In this document: positions 51,013 through 61,344 of the stretch, one piece after another
Position numbering within the stretch: position 1 is the stretch's first letter
Layout of the letters: every line of letters starts with the position of its first letter
Assembly: GCA_030374805.1 (NCBI GenBank)
Contig: JARGSG010000011.1
Location: 124,001 to 188,000, forward strand
DNA length: 64,000 bases
Direction: 5' to 3'
From: Gracilaria gracilis
Lineage: Eukaryota > Rhodophyta > Florideophyceae > Gracilariales > Gracilariaceae
The notes under the pieces: generated by a model
The model's database searches: none
What the model was told of the DNA's origin: nothing
Seen by the model: only the letters and a program-made list of their open reading frames with translations
Position numbers and translations under genes: made by a program

Positions 51013-52776
51013 ATGTCTGCGTTTGTCCCTGCTGCATTCCCTGCCCGCGTTGCTGGTGCGCGTCGTTCCACCGCCCTTTGTGTTCAACGTACTCGTCGTC
51101 GGCGACGGTTTTGTGCCGCTTTGGTGTCGCCACCGTCGTCGCCTAGCTCTTCGGAGCCGCCGGCGCCGCTCACGCTGCGCGATACCGTTGATCTTTGGGT
51201 CGACAATTATCTGCAGACGTACGGAGATCGCCCCTGTATCAATGACGCCCCGTCCGCCGAGGGTGATACCACCTACTTTATCGGCGGTGAACCGTTCTTC
51301 GTCGCATTGCATCGCTCCTTTCAGACCTATGGCCCCATTTACAAGCTCTGTTTCGGGCCCAAGATCTTCTATGTCGTACAGGATCCGATTATTGCGCGCA
51401 GCATTCTCAAGGAGAATTATATCCTGTATGACAAGGGTGTGCTGGCGGAGGTGCTGGATGAGATAATGGGCAAGGGACTCATTCCTGCCGACTATACCAC
51501 TTGGAAGATCCGCCGACGAGCCATAGTGCCCGGCTTTCACACTATGTGGTTGAAACACATGACCTCCATGTTCGGCGCCTGCACGCAAACGCTCTGTGAC
51601 AAGCTTCAACGTATCGACGGCGCGCATGTTATGGACATGGAGACCGAGTACAGCAGTCTCGCGCTCGATATCATCGGCAAGGCCGTCTTTAATTTTGAAT
51701 TCAACAGCATCACCTCCGAAAGCCCCATCATCAAAGCCGTGTACCGTACGCTCAAAGAAACCGAGCATCGCAGCATGAGTTTAATTCCCTATTGGAAAAT
51801 CCCCGGCGCAAAAGCCTTGGTGCCGCGTCTACGCGCGTTTTACAGCGATATGAAACTCATCAACGAAACGCTTAATACGCTTATTCTCAGTGCTAAACGC
51901 TCTGCCACAGCGCAGGACCTCACCGAATTGGAAAACCGCGATTATGAGAATGTTTCCGACCCTTCCTTGCTGCGTTTCCTTGTCGAATTGCGTGGTGAAC
52001 AGACCACCAATCAACAGCTCAGGGATGATTTGATGACGCTTCTCATTGCGGGCCATGAAACAACCGCAGCAGTGCTCACATGGACCACTGTCGAGCTCAC
52101 AAAGCACCCCGAAATGGTTCGGAGAGCTCGAGAGGAGATTGACGCCGTGGTCGGAGATGATTACCCCACTTATGAACATGTGCAACGATTATCATACTTG
52201 CGTCGCATTGTGGCGGAAAGCTTACGTTTATATCCTGCTCCACCTGTGCTCATACGCCGACTGCTGGCAGATACCACACTGCCAAAAGGTGCAGCTGCAA
52301 AGGAGACCCCCCTGAGACGTGGTACGGACATATTCATCAACGTTTACTCGCTGCATAGATCACCGGACCTGTGGGACAACCCGGATACCTTCGACCCTGA
52401 TCGCTGGCTCAGACCAAAACAGAATCCTGGCGTAAAAGGCTGGAGAGGCTACAGCCCAGCTCCAGGTTTGGAAGATGGTAGTCCGCTGTACCCCACTGAG
52501 CTCCATACCGACTTTGCCTTCCTACCGTTTGGAGGCGGCAGCCGTAAGTGCGTGGGGGATCATTTTGCCATACTGGAGTCTGTCGTTGCGCTAGCGATGA
52601 TCATTCGGCGCTTTGATTTTGAGTTTGCCAATCCGTCGGAGGATGTGCAAATGACGACCGGTGCTACAATCCACACAAAGAATGGACTCAACATGCGACT
52701 GTGCAAGCGGAAGATGCGTGACGCAAGCGCGCACACAAAGGCGGAGAAGACAGGCGTCGAAATCTCTGCCATGTAA
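51013..52776 (+). CDS. CYP97: CYP97-family cytochrome P450, carotenoid ring hydroxylase
   Basis: 587 residues, no intron. The first 45 residues (Ser/Arg/Ala-rich, no acids) fit a plastid transit peptide and there is no membrane anchor, as in CYP97. P450 landmarks: I-helix AGHETTAAVLTWT at about 346-358, ExxR in ESLRLYPAPPVLIRR at about 402, PERF-like region DPDRWL, and heme loop FLPFGGGSRKCVGDHFA with Cys 513. The N-terminal GGEPFFVALHRSFQTYGPIY is characteristic of CYP97. Members hydroxylate alpha- and beta-carotene rings to lutein and zeaxanthin in the plastid. The subfamily is not assigned. Confidence 0.95.
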   Translation: MSAFVPAAFPARVAGARRSTALCVQRTRRRRRFCAALVSPPSSPSSSEPPAPLTLRDTVDLWVDNYLQTYGDRPCINDAPSAEGDTTYFIGGEPFFVALHRSFQTYGPIYKLCFGPKIFYVVQDPIIARSILKENYILYDKGVLAEVLDEIMGKGLIPADYTTWKIRRRAIVPGFHTMWLKHMTSMFGACTQTLCDKLQRIDGAHVMDMETEYSSLALDIIGKAVFNFEFNSITSESPIIKAVYRTLKETEHRSMSLIPYWKIPGAKALVPRLRAFYSDMKLINETLNTLILSAKRSATAQDLTELENRDYENVSDPSLLRFLVELRGEQTTNQQLRDDLMTLLIAGHETTAAVLTWTTVELTKHPEMVRRAREEIDAVVGDDYPTYEHVQRLSYLRRIVAESLRLYPAPPVLIRRLLADTTLPKGAAAKETPLRRGTDIFINVYSLHRSPDLWDNPDTFDPDRWLRPKQNPGVKGWRGYSPAPGLEDGSPLYPTELHTDFAFLPFGGGSRKCVGDHFAILESVVALAMIIRRFDFEFANPSEDVQMTTGATIHTKNGLNMRLCKRKMRDASAHTKAEKTGVEISAM

Positions 52777-52964
52777 CTTGCTTTACGTTTCTTATCTGAA
52801 GTTGTTAACAGTTTTCAGGAAGATTCCGTGTATCTATGAGAACTACAAAACTGCTGCGAATAAAACCGCATAACTCTCTTTTATATCCTTGTGTCCATCC
52901 CGATATCTCTACAGTGTAAAAGGCTGTTAACGAAGGCAGCCAATTCATTTACTCACGAGAACTT

Positions 52965-55196
52965 CTACTTGTGTCGCCAGAAGCCTCTCCTCTTCAATGT
53001 ACTGAACAGCAGATTATCCGTGTTCCACCCGGCCTCCTTTGCACTGTGCATAAACGAAGGAAACATGCGCTTCGCCGTCTTCCATGCGTTTCTCAGAATT
53101 GACTCTTTATCCTCCCTGCTGAGTATCGCCTTTTTGCCATTCTTCTTCTTAACAGCCTGATGCACGTACTCCGCCATTAGCATTGCTCGCAAAACGTCCT
53201 CATTGGAGGCGTCCTTGCGCAACACAAGCCGACATGCTCCTCCGTCTGAAGCACGTGGCATTGTAACGATGAAGTGCTCTCGTCGAAACACAGCTAGCAG
53301 CAACTGCAGTTCATCCGGATTCTTTGCCGCTTTCGCAATGCTCGACAGGCGTACACGACTCTTGTACTTCTCCTTGAGGAAGATTCTTTCCTTTGGAGAT
53401 ACCTGGGAGGGTGACAGACATTCACCCCTGCGCACATAGTGGTTGAGAACGATACTGGATCGCTCGGCATTCAAGGTACGGAAAACAACCTGGCGCAGCT
53501 CCATATAGATTCCAATAATATCCATCACTGTGAGAATAGCGTAGGTGGCAAGAATTTGTGCTTTTGAAGTAACAATCTTGCTGAGCTGAATACCAGTTCC
53601 CATTCCAATTAGATCGGCAACGACGATCTGGGCTTCTCCCTTTGCCGTAATGTTGGCAATATTCTGCGATCGCTCACCAAAGCTCCTATACATGGCGTTG
53701 CGCGTGGCCGACGCAGTGAGCATTGAAACTTGTTTCATAGTGTTGGCAGCAGTGGCAAACAGGAGAAATGATGCCGGGAAGATCTGAGTGACGATTTCAA
53801 GGCCGCTGCCAAACACATACAATAGAGCTGACCTAAAGCGCCAGCGTTTGGGATCGACATCAAAGTCCTTCCCCATACTACCGGCCCAAAGCATTTTCCC
53901 AACGCGACCAAGCCCGTCTTTCAACACCCATGAGATGACCGCAGCCTGACCGATCCTACCGGATCGAATGCCAAGAGCGAAGAGCAAAGAAGAAGTACCA
54001 AATACACCGACGGTAGCGCTGAAACAGCGTTGAGCAAAGCGCCATGCGGTGAAAGAATAATAGTCCGGGGTGACATCTTCCGGGAAGAAAGAGCGGTGCA
54101 AGAAATTGCGACGGCGTCGCATAAACTCTCGCAGGCGCTGCTCCGGAAGCATTTGACGTTCCGTCTCTTGATGTTCCCATTCTTGAAGCACAAAGCTTTG
54201 AGTGGCTTCATCCCATTCCACACCTCGCCTATCACCACCGTTGACATCATAGGCCGCAATGCTGAGCGCGGCAAGCGCAGGCGGAGGACGAAGCAAGGAG
54301 AAAAACGAAGAGAGCGCTGAAGAGATCCGATTATGCCACGAGTTGGTAAACAGTCTCGGAAGCGGAGCACGAGTAAGGGCATGGAATTGAATGCGAATAC
54401 GCAGTTCGGTTAGCGTTCCAATTTGAACATGATGGCGAAATCGCGCCAACAGCATGGGCAAAGTGATGTTAGATTGGTTCAATGTTTGGGTTAGAGAACG
54501 TCGCGCCAGCGTTTCACCCACCGGCGCCAACGAGGGATTAAACGACATGTCCGACGACAAAGACGCTGCAGCAGGTGGTGGAGGCGGCCATGCTCTCGGC
54601 GGTTCAGAAAGTCTCATCGGTGGCGCAAACGCCCTCAATTGCATACCGACCGCACGCAACCCCCCTCTCTCTCGCGCACACGGCGCAATTGTGTACAAAG
54701 TGCTCGCACACACCGAACGCGCCACAGCGACAGCAGCCGCAACCTGATCCGCCGCCATGCGCACCAACAATGGCCTCCGCGCTTCGCGAAACAGGCGCGC
54801 CAATTCAGTGACCGCCGAAGCGATCAACGGCGAAAGTGGCTTATCCGGCAACGTGACGAGCGCGAGCAGGAAGCCATTCGCCACCGACGCAGCTTGAGCG
54901 GCAGGGTTATCTGAAAGCCGTAATTGTCCACAACGCAGCCATAACACACCGCAGCGCGGCGCCGCTGGCATCGGTCGCCATATCCTCGCGAGCAGCCCGG
55001 GCTGTGAAGCGGCCGGCTTGCGAGCCGGCTGTGGCGGGCGATGCGGCGCGGAGCGCTGCGCAACGGGGCGCGATGATAGAAGCGATGGAAGAGATGCGGC
55101 GAACGCGGTGCGTGGTAGAGAGACGGGATCGACGGGATCGTCGGGATCGACGGGATCGCCGACGCGTGCAGGCGCGCGCGACGACGACGGGCGCAT
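52965..55196 (-). CDS. RUS family protein (DUF647)
   Basis: 743 residues from ATG 55196; the frame opens at 55454, but that start overlaps the neighbouring divergent gene, so a start at 55196 (or 55286) is preferred. The N-terminal 330 residues are Arg/Pro/Ala-rich and may include a plastid targeting sequence. The DUF647 core spans about 350-650 of this form: SFFPEDVTPDYYSFTAWRFA, ISWVLKDGLGRVGKMLWAG, FGSGLEIVTQIFP, IANITAKGEAQIVVADLIGM. It has several hydrophobic segments. Plant RUS proteins act in auxin transport and early seedling UV-B response, with RUS4-6 less known; their biochemistry is unclear. Convergent with CYP97. Confidence 0.92.
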   Translation of the reverse strand: MRPSSSRAPARVGDPVDPDDPVDPVSLPRTAFAASLPSLLSSRPVAQRSAPHRPPQPARKPAASQPGLLARIWRPMPAAPRCGVLWLRCGQLRLSDNPAAQAASVANGFLLALVTLPDKPLSPLIASAVTELARLFREARRPLLVRMAADQVAAAVAVARSVCASTLYTIAPCARERGGLRAVGMQLRAFAPPMRLSEPPRAWPPPPPAAASLSSDMSFNPSLAPVGETLARRSLTQTLNQSNITLPMLLARFRHHVQIGTLTELRIRIQFHALTRAPLPRLFTNSWHNRISSALSSFFSLLRPPPALAALSIAAYDVNGGDRRGVEWDEATQSFVLQEWEHQETERQMLPEQRLREFMRRRRNFLHRSFFPEDVTPDYYSFTAWRFAQRCFSATVGVFGTSSLLFALGIRSGRIGQAAVISWVLKDGLGRVGKMLWAGSMGKDFDVDPKRWRFRSALLYVFGSGLEIVTQIFPASFLLFATAANTMKQVSMLTASATRNAMYRSFGERSQNIANITAKGEAQIVVADLIGMGTGIQLSKIVTSKAQILATYAILTVMDIIGIYMELRQVVFRTLNAERSSIVLNHYVRRGECLSPSQVSPKERIFLKEKYKSRVRLSSIAKAAKNPDELQLLLAVFRREHFIVTMPRASDGGACRLVLRKDASNEDVLRAMLMAEYVHQAVKKKNGKKAILSREDKESILRNAWKTAKRMFPSFMHSAKEAGWNTDNLLFSTLKRRGFWRHK

Positions 55197-55465
55197 GACG
55201 GCGGCGCTGACGGCGGGAAGGGGGCGGCAGCTCTGCGACGGCCACTGCTGGCTGCTGGACGGCGTATCTTCGGCGAAGCGGTGCATTTTGAGAGCGTTTG
55301 ACGCGCACTCAGGAGTCGCCCAATTGATCTCGCGTGTTGCGTGCCACGCGCGCGGCGTTTTCGTCCGTAAAACGCAGAGTGCCGTGCCGAGTCGGCACTG
55401 CCGACCCGTCACTGCCGAGGCGCTCGTTTGAGCTCGCCATCTCGGGGACGCCATCGCTGCTCAGG

Positions 55466-57010
55466 ATGACTTCGGGTTACGTTCCGCCGCCCGCGGCCGC
55501 GCGTGCGCCGCTTCGCGGTGCGCGAGACGACGCGTCGACTCCGCGGCGGGGCGTGCGCGCGGCGCGTTGCAGTCTGGCCGGCGATGGCGCTTCGCGTCGG
55601 CCGCGAGCTGCGCCGAAGACAGAGGACGTGTTTGCAGTTGATGCCGGGCGCAACTTGTTCTTCAACGCCATGGACGAGCACATGGCCGTTTCGCTGCTAG
55701 ACGCGGAGCTGGGCTCTCTGGAAGCGCGCGACGATCGCTTCATTGCTGCGGAGAGGCTCAAGTTCTTTCCGAGCGAGAAGTCTGCGCGTGCCATCATTCG
55801 CTTTGTAAACCGCTTTGATTTGTCGGCGATGGACTCGTACATCCTGGAGGATCGTGTTTCGCGAAGGAAGGCGGTTGAATCTCTCGCGCGGCATAAAGGC
55901 GAGTTCCTTCGAGAGGAGGTCGTGCAGTTGTTGATGTCGGTTTTGAGCGACCCTGACCCGTACATGGCCGAGGTAGCCATTTGGGGACTGGCAGAGCTTG
56001 GCGTCAATGACGAAGGCGCCATGCAAGCCGTCACCGACGTGCTGGTCTCCGGGTCGTCGTCTGCGAAGCGCGTTGCAATTCACACCTTGTTGCGCGCACG
56101 CTTTCAGCCGGCGTTTTCTGAGGTGCGTCGCTTTATAGACGATGATGATCTGCCTACCGCCAGTGCCGCGCGTGCGGCATGTGCTGTTTTTCAGTCAGAT
56201 GGAGATGCTATGCAACCAGTACTAGAGTTGTTGAAAAGCTCGCAGCTTAACATTCGTCGCTCCGCCATTGAAGACATCACCCTATCGCGTTATGCCCCGG
56301 CTTTACCTTCCATTTGTGTCTGCCCGAATTCCCTTGTGCTTCGTGCCCGAACTGCGAGGGTATTGCTTGAACAGAGTCTATTACCTGATAATGCGGAGGG
56401 CGAGCAGCAGAATCCGTTGGATGGTCGTACTGCTCGAATGCTGGACCGCCTCATCTGGGATAATCCCATTCAACTGGACTTGCTAGGAAAGACCAAAGAT
56501 ACTAGGAGGGCCCGAGCCCCAGATCGCAACATTCGACAACTGTACAAGAACGACGCGCTCGAAGCATATTTGGCGTGTCGCACTCTCGTAGAGGACTTCC
56601 GGAACGGTGAGAACGAAGAGATTGGTGCGGCCGTTCTCAAATCCTATAACGAGTTGAAATACTTTGATTACTTTGGTGCTTACCATGTGTACAAGACGCT
56701 TGGGTGGTTAAAGTATGTGCCGGCGTACTCACTGCTCGTTGAGAATGCTGTGAACTTACCGCCTCGTTTCTTTAATCACCAGGCGGGTGCCATTACGGCG
56801 CTTGCAGAACTTGGTAACACGGAAGCCATTGACATCATTGCCAAAGTTGCAAAGAAGACGGAAATCTGGGAACTGAAATATGCGTGTCTGATTGCTTCGG
56901 AACGATTAGGTGATTCGGGGCGATTGCGAGAGCTGTTCAAGGAGGATGAAGATTGGCTTATTCGAGCACGTGCCGTGTGTGAGTTGGACTTTGAGCACTT
57001 GGACTCATGA
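55466..57010 (+). CDS. HEAT-repeat protein, phycobilin lyase-like
   Basis: 514 residues from ATG 55466 (MTSGYVPPP); the frame is open to 55334 but that overlaps the upstream RUS frame. The first 60 residues are Arg/Ala-rich and suit a plastid transit peptide. From about residue 110 the protein is helical with HEAT repeats (AIIRFVNRFDLSAMDSYILE, DPDPYMAEVAIWGLAELG, AVTDVLVSGSSSAKRVAIHT, GAITALAELGNTEAIDIIAK). Similar HEAT_2 proteins in cyanobacteria and red algae include the CpcE/CpeY phycobilin lyases, which attach bilin to phycobiliproteins. The match is by repeat style only; it could be another plastid scaffold. Confidence 0.72.
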   Translation: MTSGYVPPPAAARAPLRGARDDASTPRRGVRAARCSLAGDGASRRPRAAPKTEDVFAVDAGRNLFFNAMDEHMAVSLLDAELGSLEARDDRFIAAERLKFFPSEKSARAIIRFVNRFDLSAMDSYILEDRVSRRKAVESLARHKGEFLREEVVQLLMSVLSDPDPYMAEVAIWGLAELGVNDEGAMQAVTDVLVSGSSSAKRVAIHTLLRARFQPAFSEVRRFIDDDDLPTASAARAACAVFQSDGDAMQPVLELLKSSQLNIRRSAIEDITLSRYAPALPSICVCPNSLVLRARTARVLLEQSLLPDNAEGEQQNPLDGRTARMLDRLIWDNPIQLDLLGKTKDTRRARAPDRNIRQLYKNDALEAYLACRTLVEDFRNGENEEIGAAVLKSYNELKYFDYFGAYHVYKTLGWLKYVPAYSLLVENAVNLPPRFFNHQAGAITALAELGNTEAIDIIAKVAKKTEIWELKYACLIASERLGDSGRLRELFKEDEDWLIRARAVCELDFEHLDS

Positions 57011-57819
57011 TTTGAAGGGCAGGAAACATAGGAAGCAGACGGATGTTGAGCTCGTCTCTTGAGGTGGGTACTAACTTATATTCTTGAGCTGTGCTGTACG
57101 ATTCTACATGCTCCTCGTCTCCGTGCTGTGTCCAATACATCAAATCTTACCATCAACGTACTAGCATTTGACGAGGAGAAGTAGTTTTGGAGCGCACAGT
57201 GAACGAAGGAGCCAGAACGGTTTGTGAGCTCGCAATAGATTTTCAACGGTTACAAGATGTTCCCTTATACCTGGCAATATCAGCATTCGAATCACGTTTG
57301 TACCTCAAGCGAAAGCGATGATAGTGCGATTGGGCACTGGACAGGTGCAATAGTAAAGCGATTATGGCACCACCCTCTGTAAACCAACGAAGCGACCCCA
57401 CGCCGACGAGCACCAAGTACGCTGTCGAGACGCCAAACAAATCAATGATAACAGCTGACAAGTTCTCCTCCAGAAATCGGCTCGGAAGTGCACCTGAATT
57501 CTTTGACAAAACCCCTCCGTGTTGGTGTGTTCTTCCCCTCAATTGACGTCTTCTATGTATTTAGTGGTAGTGGTGGCCGACGATCGCATAGTAACAAGGC
57601 ACACCTCATGGGTAAACATGATCTTTCACGGTTACATGTTCTTTTCTACACTCCAACAGCATGAAATCCTGTTGTGATTATAGGTTCTTCAGTTAGTATC
57701 GCAGCTGCCCATCTCTGCGAGAAAACAATCCTATAATTGTAGATCGCGCAGACGAATACCAGTGTGTGGACATTCCCAGAGCACACAATGACACAAGTAC
57801 ACTACAGAAATACGAGCTC
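57011..57819. other. Intergenic, no secure gene
   Basis: A 99-codon minus frame at 57542-57243 has two hydrophobic segments (VIIDLFGVSTAYLVLVGVG and TEGGAIIALLLHLSS) and might be a small membrane protein, but it has no recognised relative. Otherwise empty. Confidence 0.35.
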
Positions 57820-58281
57820 TCAATATGAAAGTGGAACTGATCGGAATCTCAAAATCAGCTGGTCTGTTGGGGTACCTATCTTTCTCTCTCTCTCTCTCTC
57901 ATTTATAGGCACATGTAGCTTAATTACAACAAATGCAGTGCGTTTCTGGTTAAAGAAGCGCTCTCTCACTAGGAAGGCCAGCACTTTCTCAGGCCATTTC
58001 CGGATGATATCAGCAACAACAAGATTCCGGCGTTCACGAAGCGGCGGTAGACAAGGACGTCTACTGAGCGTTCTTTTAGGACACCTCAGTACATAATGCT
58101 CGACATCATTTAGAAAACCAGGACGGCAATCAGGTGATGATGATGATGATACCATCTCGAGCTTGGGCTCTAAGAGAACCTGATCGCCAGCCATCTCTTT
58201 GTTGACACTCTCTCCCGCCTTCCCTACCGGATCGACTGTAAACCCTTGTCGAGAAGCAAAACTGATCAATAAATTATACAT
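57820..58281 (-). pseudogene. LINE-like 3' fragment, relative of 27503-27990
   Basis: Minus-strand frame with DVEHYVLRCP followed by ADIIRKWPEKVLAFLVRERF. This corresponds to RVEHVLFRCP and DMIRKWPSKFLASQERR in the plus-strand fragment at 27715-27990. The upstream Cys-x-Cys pair is lost. The 3' side contains a (CT)n run followed by CATTTAT (57886-57906 on plus). A truncated, decayed copy. Confidence 0.5.
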
Positions 58282-58339
58282 AATAGTTTACATCGTTTGT
58301 TCCTTGCAATAGCAATTGTATTCATGTACGCAAGGCACA

Positions 58340-58909
58340 TCATACCTGTGAAACAACAATACTATCCTTCTCAAGAAGAACTTTCACTTCGCCGTACACT
58401 TTAGCACAGTGTTCAGCAGTCTCAAACTCCACTTGCGCCGAAGGTATGTCATTTTCCTCTTGGCACCCGCTCATAGAAAATGAGACTATCGGTGCCCCTT
58501 CCACTTCCACCATCTCTAAAATCGACGACCGAGTGAACCGGTGTCGCGGAATCCTCTGCAGCAGCAGTTTCTTGCCTCTGCTCTTCGTGACCCCTCCTTG
58601 AACTGCCAAATCTCCTTGGCAGCTTCGTTTTTGTTCACGCCCAGCATTTGGACCTGTTTGGCGCTTTGTGGGCTGGAAGGGCCCATTCCCACCAGGGTGA
58701 GAACGCTTCCTTGAGTGTGGGGCTGCATTTGGCTTGTCGTTACGACGCAGCCACTCCCCATATTTGACAGGCTTATAGCCCAGTTTCACAGCCATGGTCA
58801 AAATCATTGAAAGCGGGAGAAGTATGTGGGACATGTATAGATCCCCATACTTATCCACGTAAACAAGATCCCCGTATTCCATTGCAAAAGAAGCTAACCG
58901 AGAAAACAA
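58340..58909 (-). CDS. Hypothetical protein, possibly first exon
   Basis: 189-codon frame. The start (MFSRLASFAMEYGDLVYVDK) leads to one hydrophobic stretch (HILLPLSMILTMAVKLG), a basic Asn/Arg/Pro-rich middle, and an end with PSAQVEFETAEHCAKVYGEV. The stop follows a good splice donor (CACAG|GTATGA on the minus strand), so the gene may continue after an intron toward 58250. No family recognised. It may be real, but evidence is only composition and length. Confidence 0.35.
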   Translation of the reverse strand: MFSRLASFAMEYGDLVYVDKYGDLYMSHILLPLSMILTMAVKLGYKPVKYGEWLRRNDKPNAAPHSRKRSHPGGNGPFQPTKRQTGPNAGREQKRSCQGDLAVQGGVTKSRGKKLLLQRIPRHRFTRSSILEMVEVEGAPIVSFSMSGCQEENDIPSAQVEFETAEHCAKVYGEVKVLLEKDSIVVSQV

Positions 58910-60187
58910 AGGAGCTTATGTTAAGGGTGCTGTTAGATCTCGGGCGAGATAATTATGAGATTGGGTATTGGTCGGGGGAAAGGTGTACTGGGTTTGAACG
59001 TTTGTAGCCACCAGGCAATTGAACCAGAAGACGAGCCTTAACGAACCACAATTGAACCAGAGAAAGAGACGTAGCAACAAGCAAATGGTTAAGCAGAAAA
59101 GTATCAGACGAAGCAGGAGTATCTGACAGAAAATTGAAGCGAAAGAGAAGCAGTGGTTGCCGGCAGAACGTAACAAAGTATCAGCTCAAAGCATGTGAGG
59201 TTTTTGACACATCCTCACGAGCTCAATGCCCCGTGCCTCTCGTCTGAGATGCATTCAATTTGATTTCCACGGAGAGTGGATAACCGAATTGTGGATTGTG
59301 ACGATTTACACGGATCGCCGTTTCACTCGCCGTTTCTGTCTTACGACGCGAACGAGCTTTTGAGAATGCAAACATGGGAACGAGCTGTGCTAAAGAATGT
59401 GTGATCGAAACCGACAATGCATTCTTCATTGAGATTTGTGCAAGGCGACAGGACAGCCGGCAACATCGAGAACACATTGGAGCAGATCCACGATAAACAT
59501 TTTCCATGTTCCATCTATTTTGCATGTGTCGCAAGGATTGAAGGTAGGGACGCCAACCCTTTACCTTCTGGTGTACAAGATGCAAATGCACTTCAGCTCG
59601 CTGGCATTCGTAGGGCCGAAAACACATGCCAACAGCAATGCGCTCTTGACCACGCGTACAGCGAACGTTTAGCCCTCGGTAGCGTTAACCCCCACTCTGA
59701 AAAGCAGGCTAGTAACCCAGTAACCGCAAATAGATTGGGCCACGCTATATTGAACGAAGCAAATTCTGATCTCCCCTGTCGCCATGATCGTCATCATGGA
59801 GATTAATGTTCTGCGATACCAACAACGTTTTCTCTCTTGTACCAACGGTACCCTTTTTCACAAGCAGTTCTCCACGTTTTCACGTCACTTTCGTATCCTC
59901 TCCCCAACATGTCTCTCAAATTCACGAAGAGAGAGGAAGTCAATGTCCTTCTGCATCCGTTCCCCTTCCCACGTCTCAGTGTTAATGGGCCTCGCCAAAC
60001 ACTCCAAACGACCAGCGAAGAATATCGTGAACGCAACTTGCCTGTACTAGCTTTCATAAGAAGTATCACTGTGCTGTATCACCTCAATATCAGTTCCTCT
60101 GAATGCTCCCGTAATGAATTGAGTCGCTCTAGGTGCATAAAAGAAACTGCATTACTCTTGAACGTTTGGATCCGGATGATGCTCTCT
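58910..60187. other. Intergenic, no secure gene
   Basis: Short frames on both strands (for example minus 59627-59223 with a CSRCCRLSC patch and minus 60069-59803) lack recognisable domains. A Lys/Arg-rich frame near 59040-59170 looks like a by-product of A-rich repeats of GAACCAGA. I see nothing that I can support as a gene. Confidence 0.4.
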
Positions 60188-60509
60188 TCAATCTTGCACA
60201 TTATTGATGGACAGAGTACTAACTTGTACCAAGTATAGTCTCTGCAATTCTACGTGAGCAATTCTTTTAAGGCTTGAACAAGAGGACAAATTTTCTAATG
60301 ACAAGATATAAGTAGCCACATAATTGCAATCATTACTACCCCCAAAACATCCAGATCCCATGTTCAGAATGCCACCGACTTCCATCGTGACGGTGTGGTC
60401 AGCGACATCCAGGACTGCAGCAAGTTGGACTGGATACGAAAAACCATACCAGATGCCACTTCCTTTGAGAAATGCCGTCTTCGGGTCGCATCACCGGTTG
60501 ATACATGTC

Positions 60510-60980
60510 CTAGTTAACTTCAATCGATTTGGTGAAGTTAAGTTCCTCAGAGTCAAACGTCGTCACTTGAGCTGCCATCTTGTATCCACGAGTGACATAA
60601 GCATCAGCACCATGATAATCTTCCATAAACGGTGCCGAAGCAACCCAACGAACGTTCAGCGTAGTGGACACCAGAAACGTGTCCTTCACAGTGAAATTGA
60701 TACCTCGCAGTCCCTCAGGAAACGGTTTGCAAATGGACGAAAACAATTCTTTGGCTCCTTCCCTTCCCTCTACAAACTCTCCTCTCGCAAGATAGAACTT
60801 GAAATCATCCGTACGCAGACGAACCAAGCGGTTAATATTGCACTCGTTGAGAGCATCCAAATGCTCTTCCACAACCAATACAGGGAGTGGTGTCTCATTT
60901 GTGCAAACGGTCTTGCCAACAGAGGCTCCTATAACCCCAACGAAAACAATGATAAATGAAACAAGATGAACTGACGGCAT
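60510..60980 (-). CDS. Small secreted protein, NTF2/SnoaL-like
   Basis: 156 codons. The start MPSVHLVSFIIVFVGVIGAS is a clear signal peptide. The mature part (VLVVEEHLDALNECNINRLV, then FVEGREGAKELFSSICKPFP) has the helix pattern of a SnoaL/NTF2-like fold. After the stop another frame is open on the same strand (about 60480-60188) and encodes GFSYPVQLAAVLDVADHTVT and MEVGGILNMGSGCFGG, which looks like the missing second half of such a domain. So there may be a frameshift, or a very short intron near 60510. Function unknown. Confidence 0.5.
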   Translation of the reverse strand: MPSVHLVSFIIVFVGVIGASVGKTVCTNETPLPVLVVEEHLDALNECNINRLVRLRTDDFKFYLARGEFVEGREGAKELFSSICKPFPEGLRGINFTVKDTFLVSTTLNVRWVASAPFMEDYHGADAYVTRGYKMAAQVTTFDSEELNFTKSIEVN

Positions 60981-61159
60981 TTTTGTGTTCGTAGATTAGG
61001 AAGTGAAGCTGTGTATGAAATGCAGACTTCCAGTGCAGTGTTTTTACTCCGGTGTTGTTCGTGAAGCACCAGGCACTCAGGGATAGATAAACGCAGTCGT
61101 AGATGGTAGAGCTACCTTCCGTCATTAGACATTTAAAGACAAGCCACATTTGCACCCTG

Positions 61160-61212
61160 TTTGCCAACAGGGTTTGCCAACAGTATTCGCCAACAGTGTT
61201 TGCCAGCAGTAT
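61160..61212. repeat. Short tandem repeat TTTGCCAACAG
   Basis: Four imperfect units of 13-14 bp (TTTGCCAACAG, TTTGCCAACAGTA, TTCGCCAACAGTG, TTTGCCAGCAGTA). Confidence 0.75.
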
Positions 61213-61344
61213 GGGTAGCTTCTTCATAGAAAACAAAGCAGACTCAGATAGGCATATCGAGTGGATTCGTGCTTTCGAAGGGGCCGTTATGATATCCTTA
61301 CTTGCCATCACTGGTTTGTGGTTTGTGGCTACGGTGTAGAGATA

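Noticed and set aside
51010-51768. 252-codon minus frame opposite CYP97
   Set aside because: Antisense of a P450 with clear motifs; codon-bias shadow.
57886-57906. (CT)n microsatellite
   Set aside because: Simple repeat; too short to treat as a feature by itself, mentioned with the LINE fragment.
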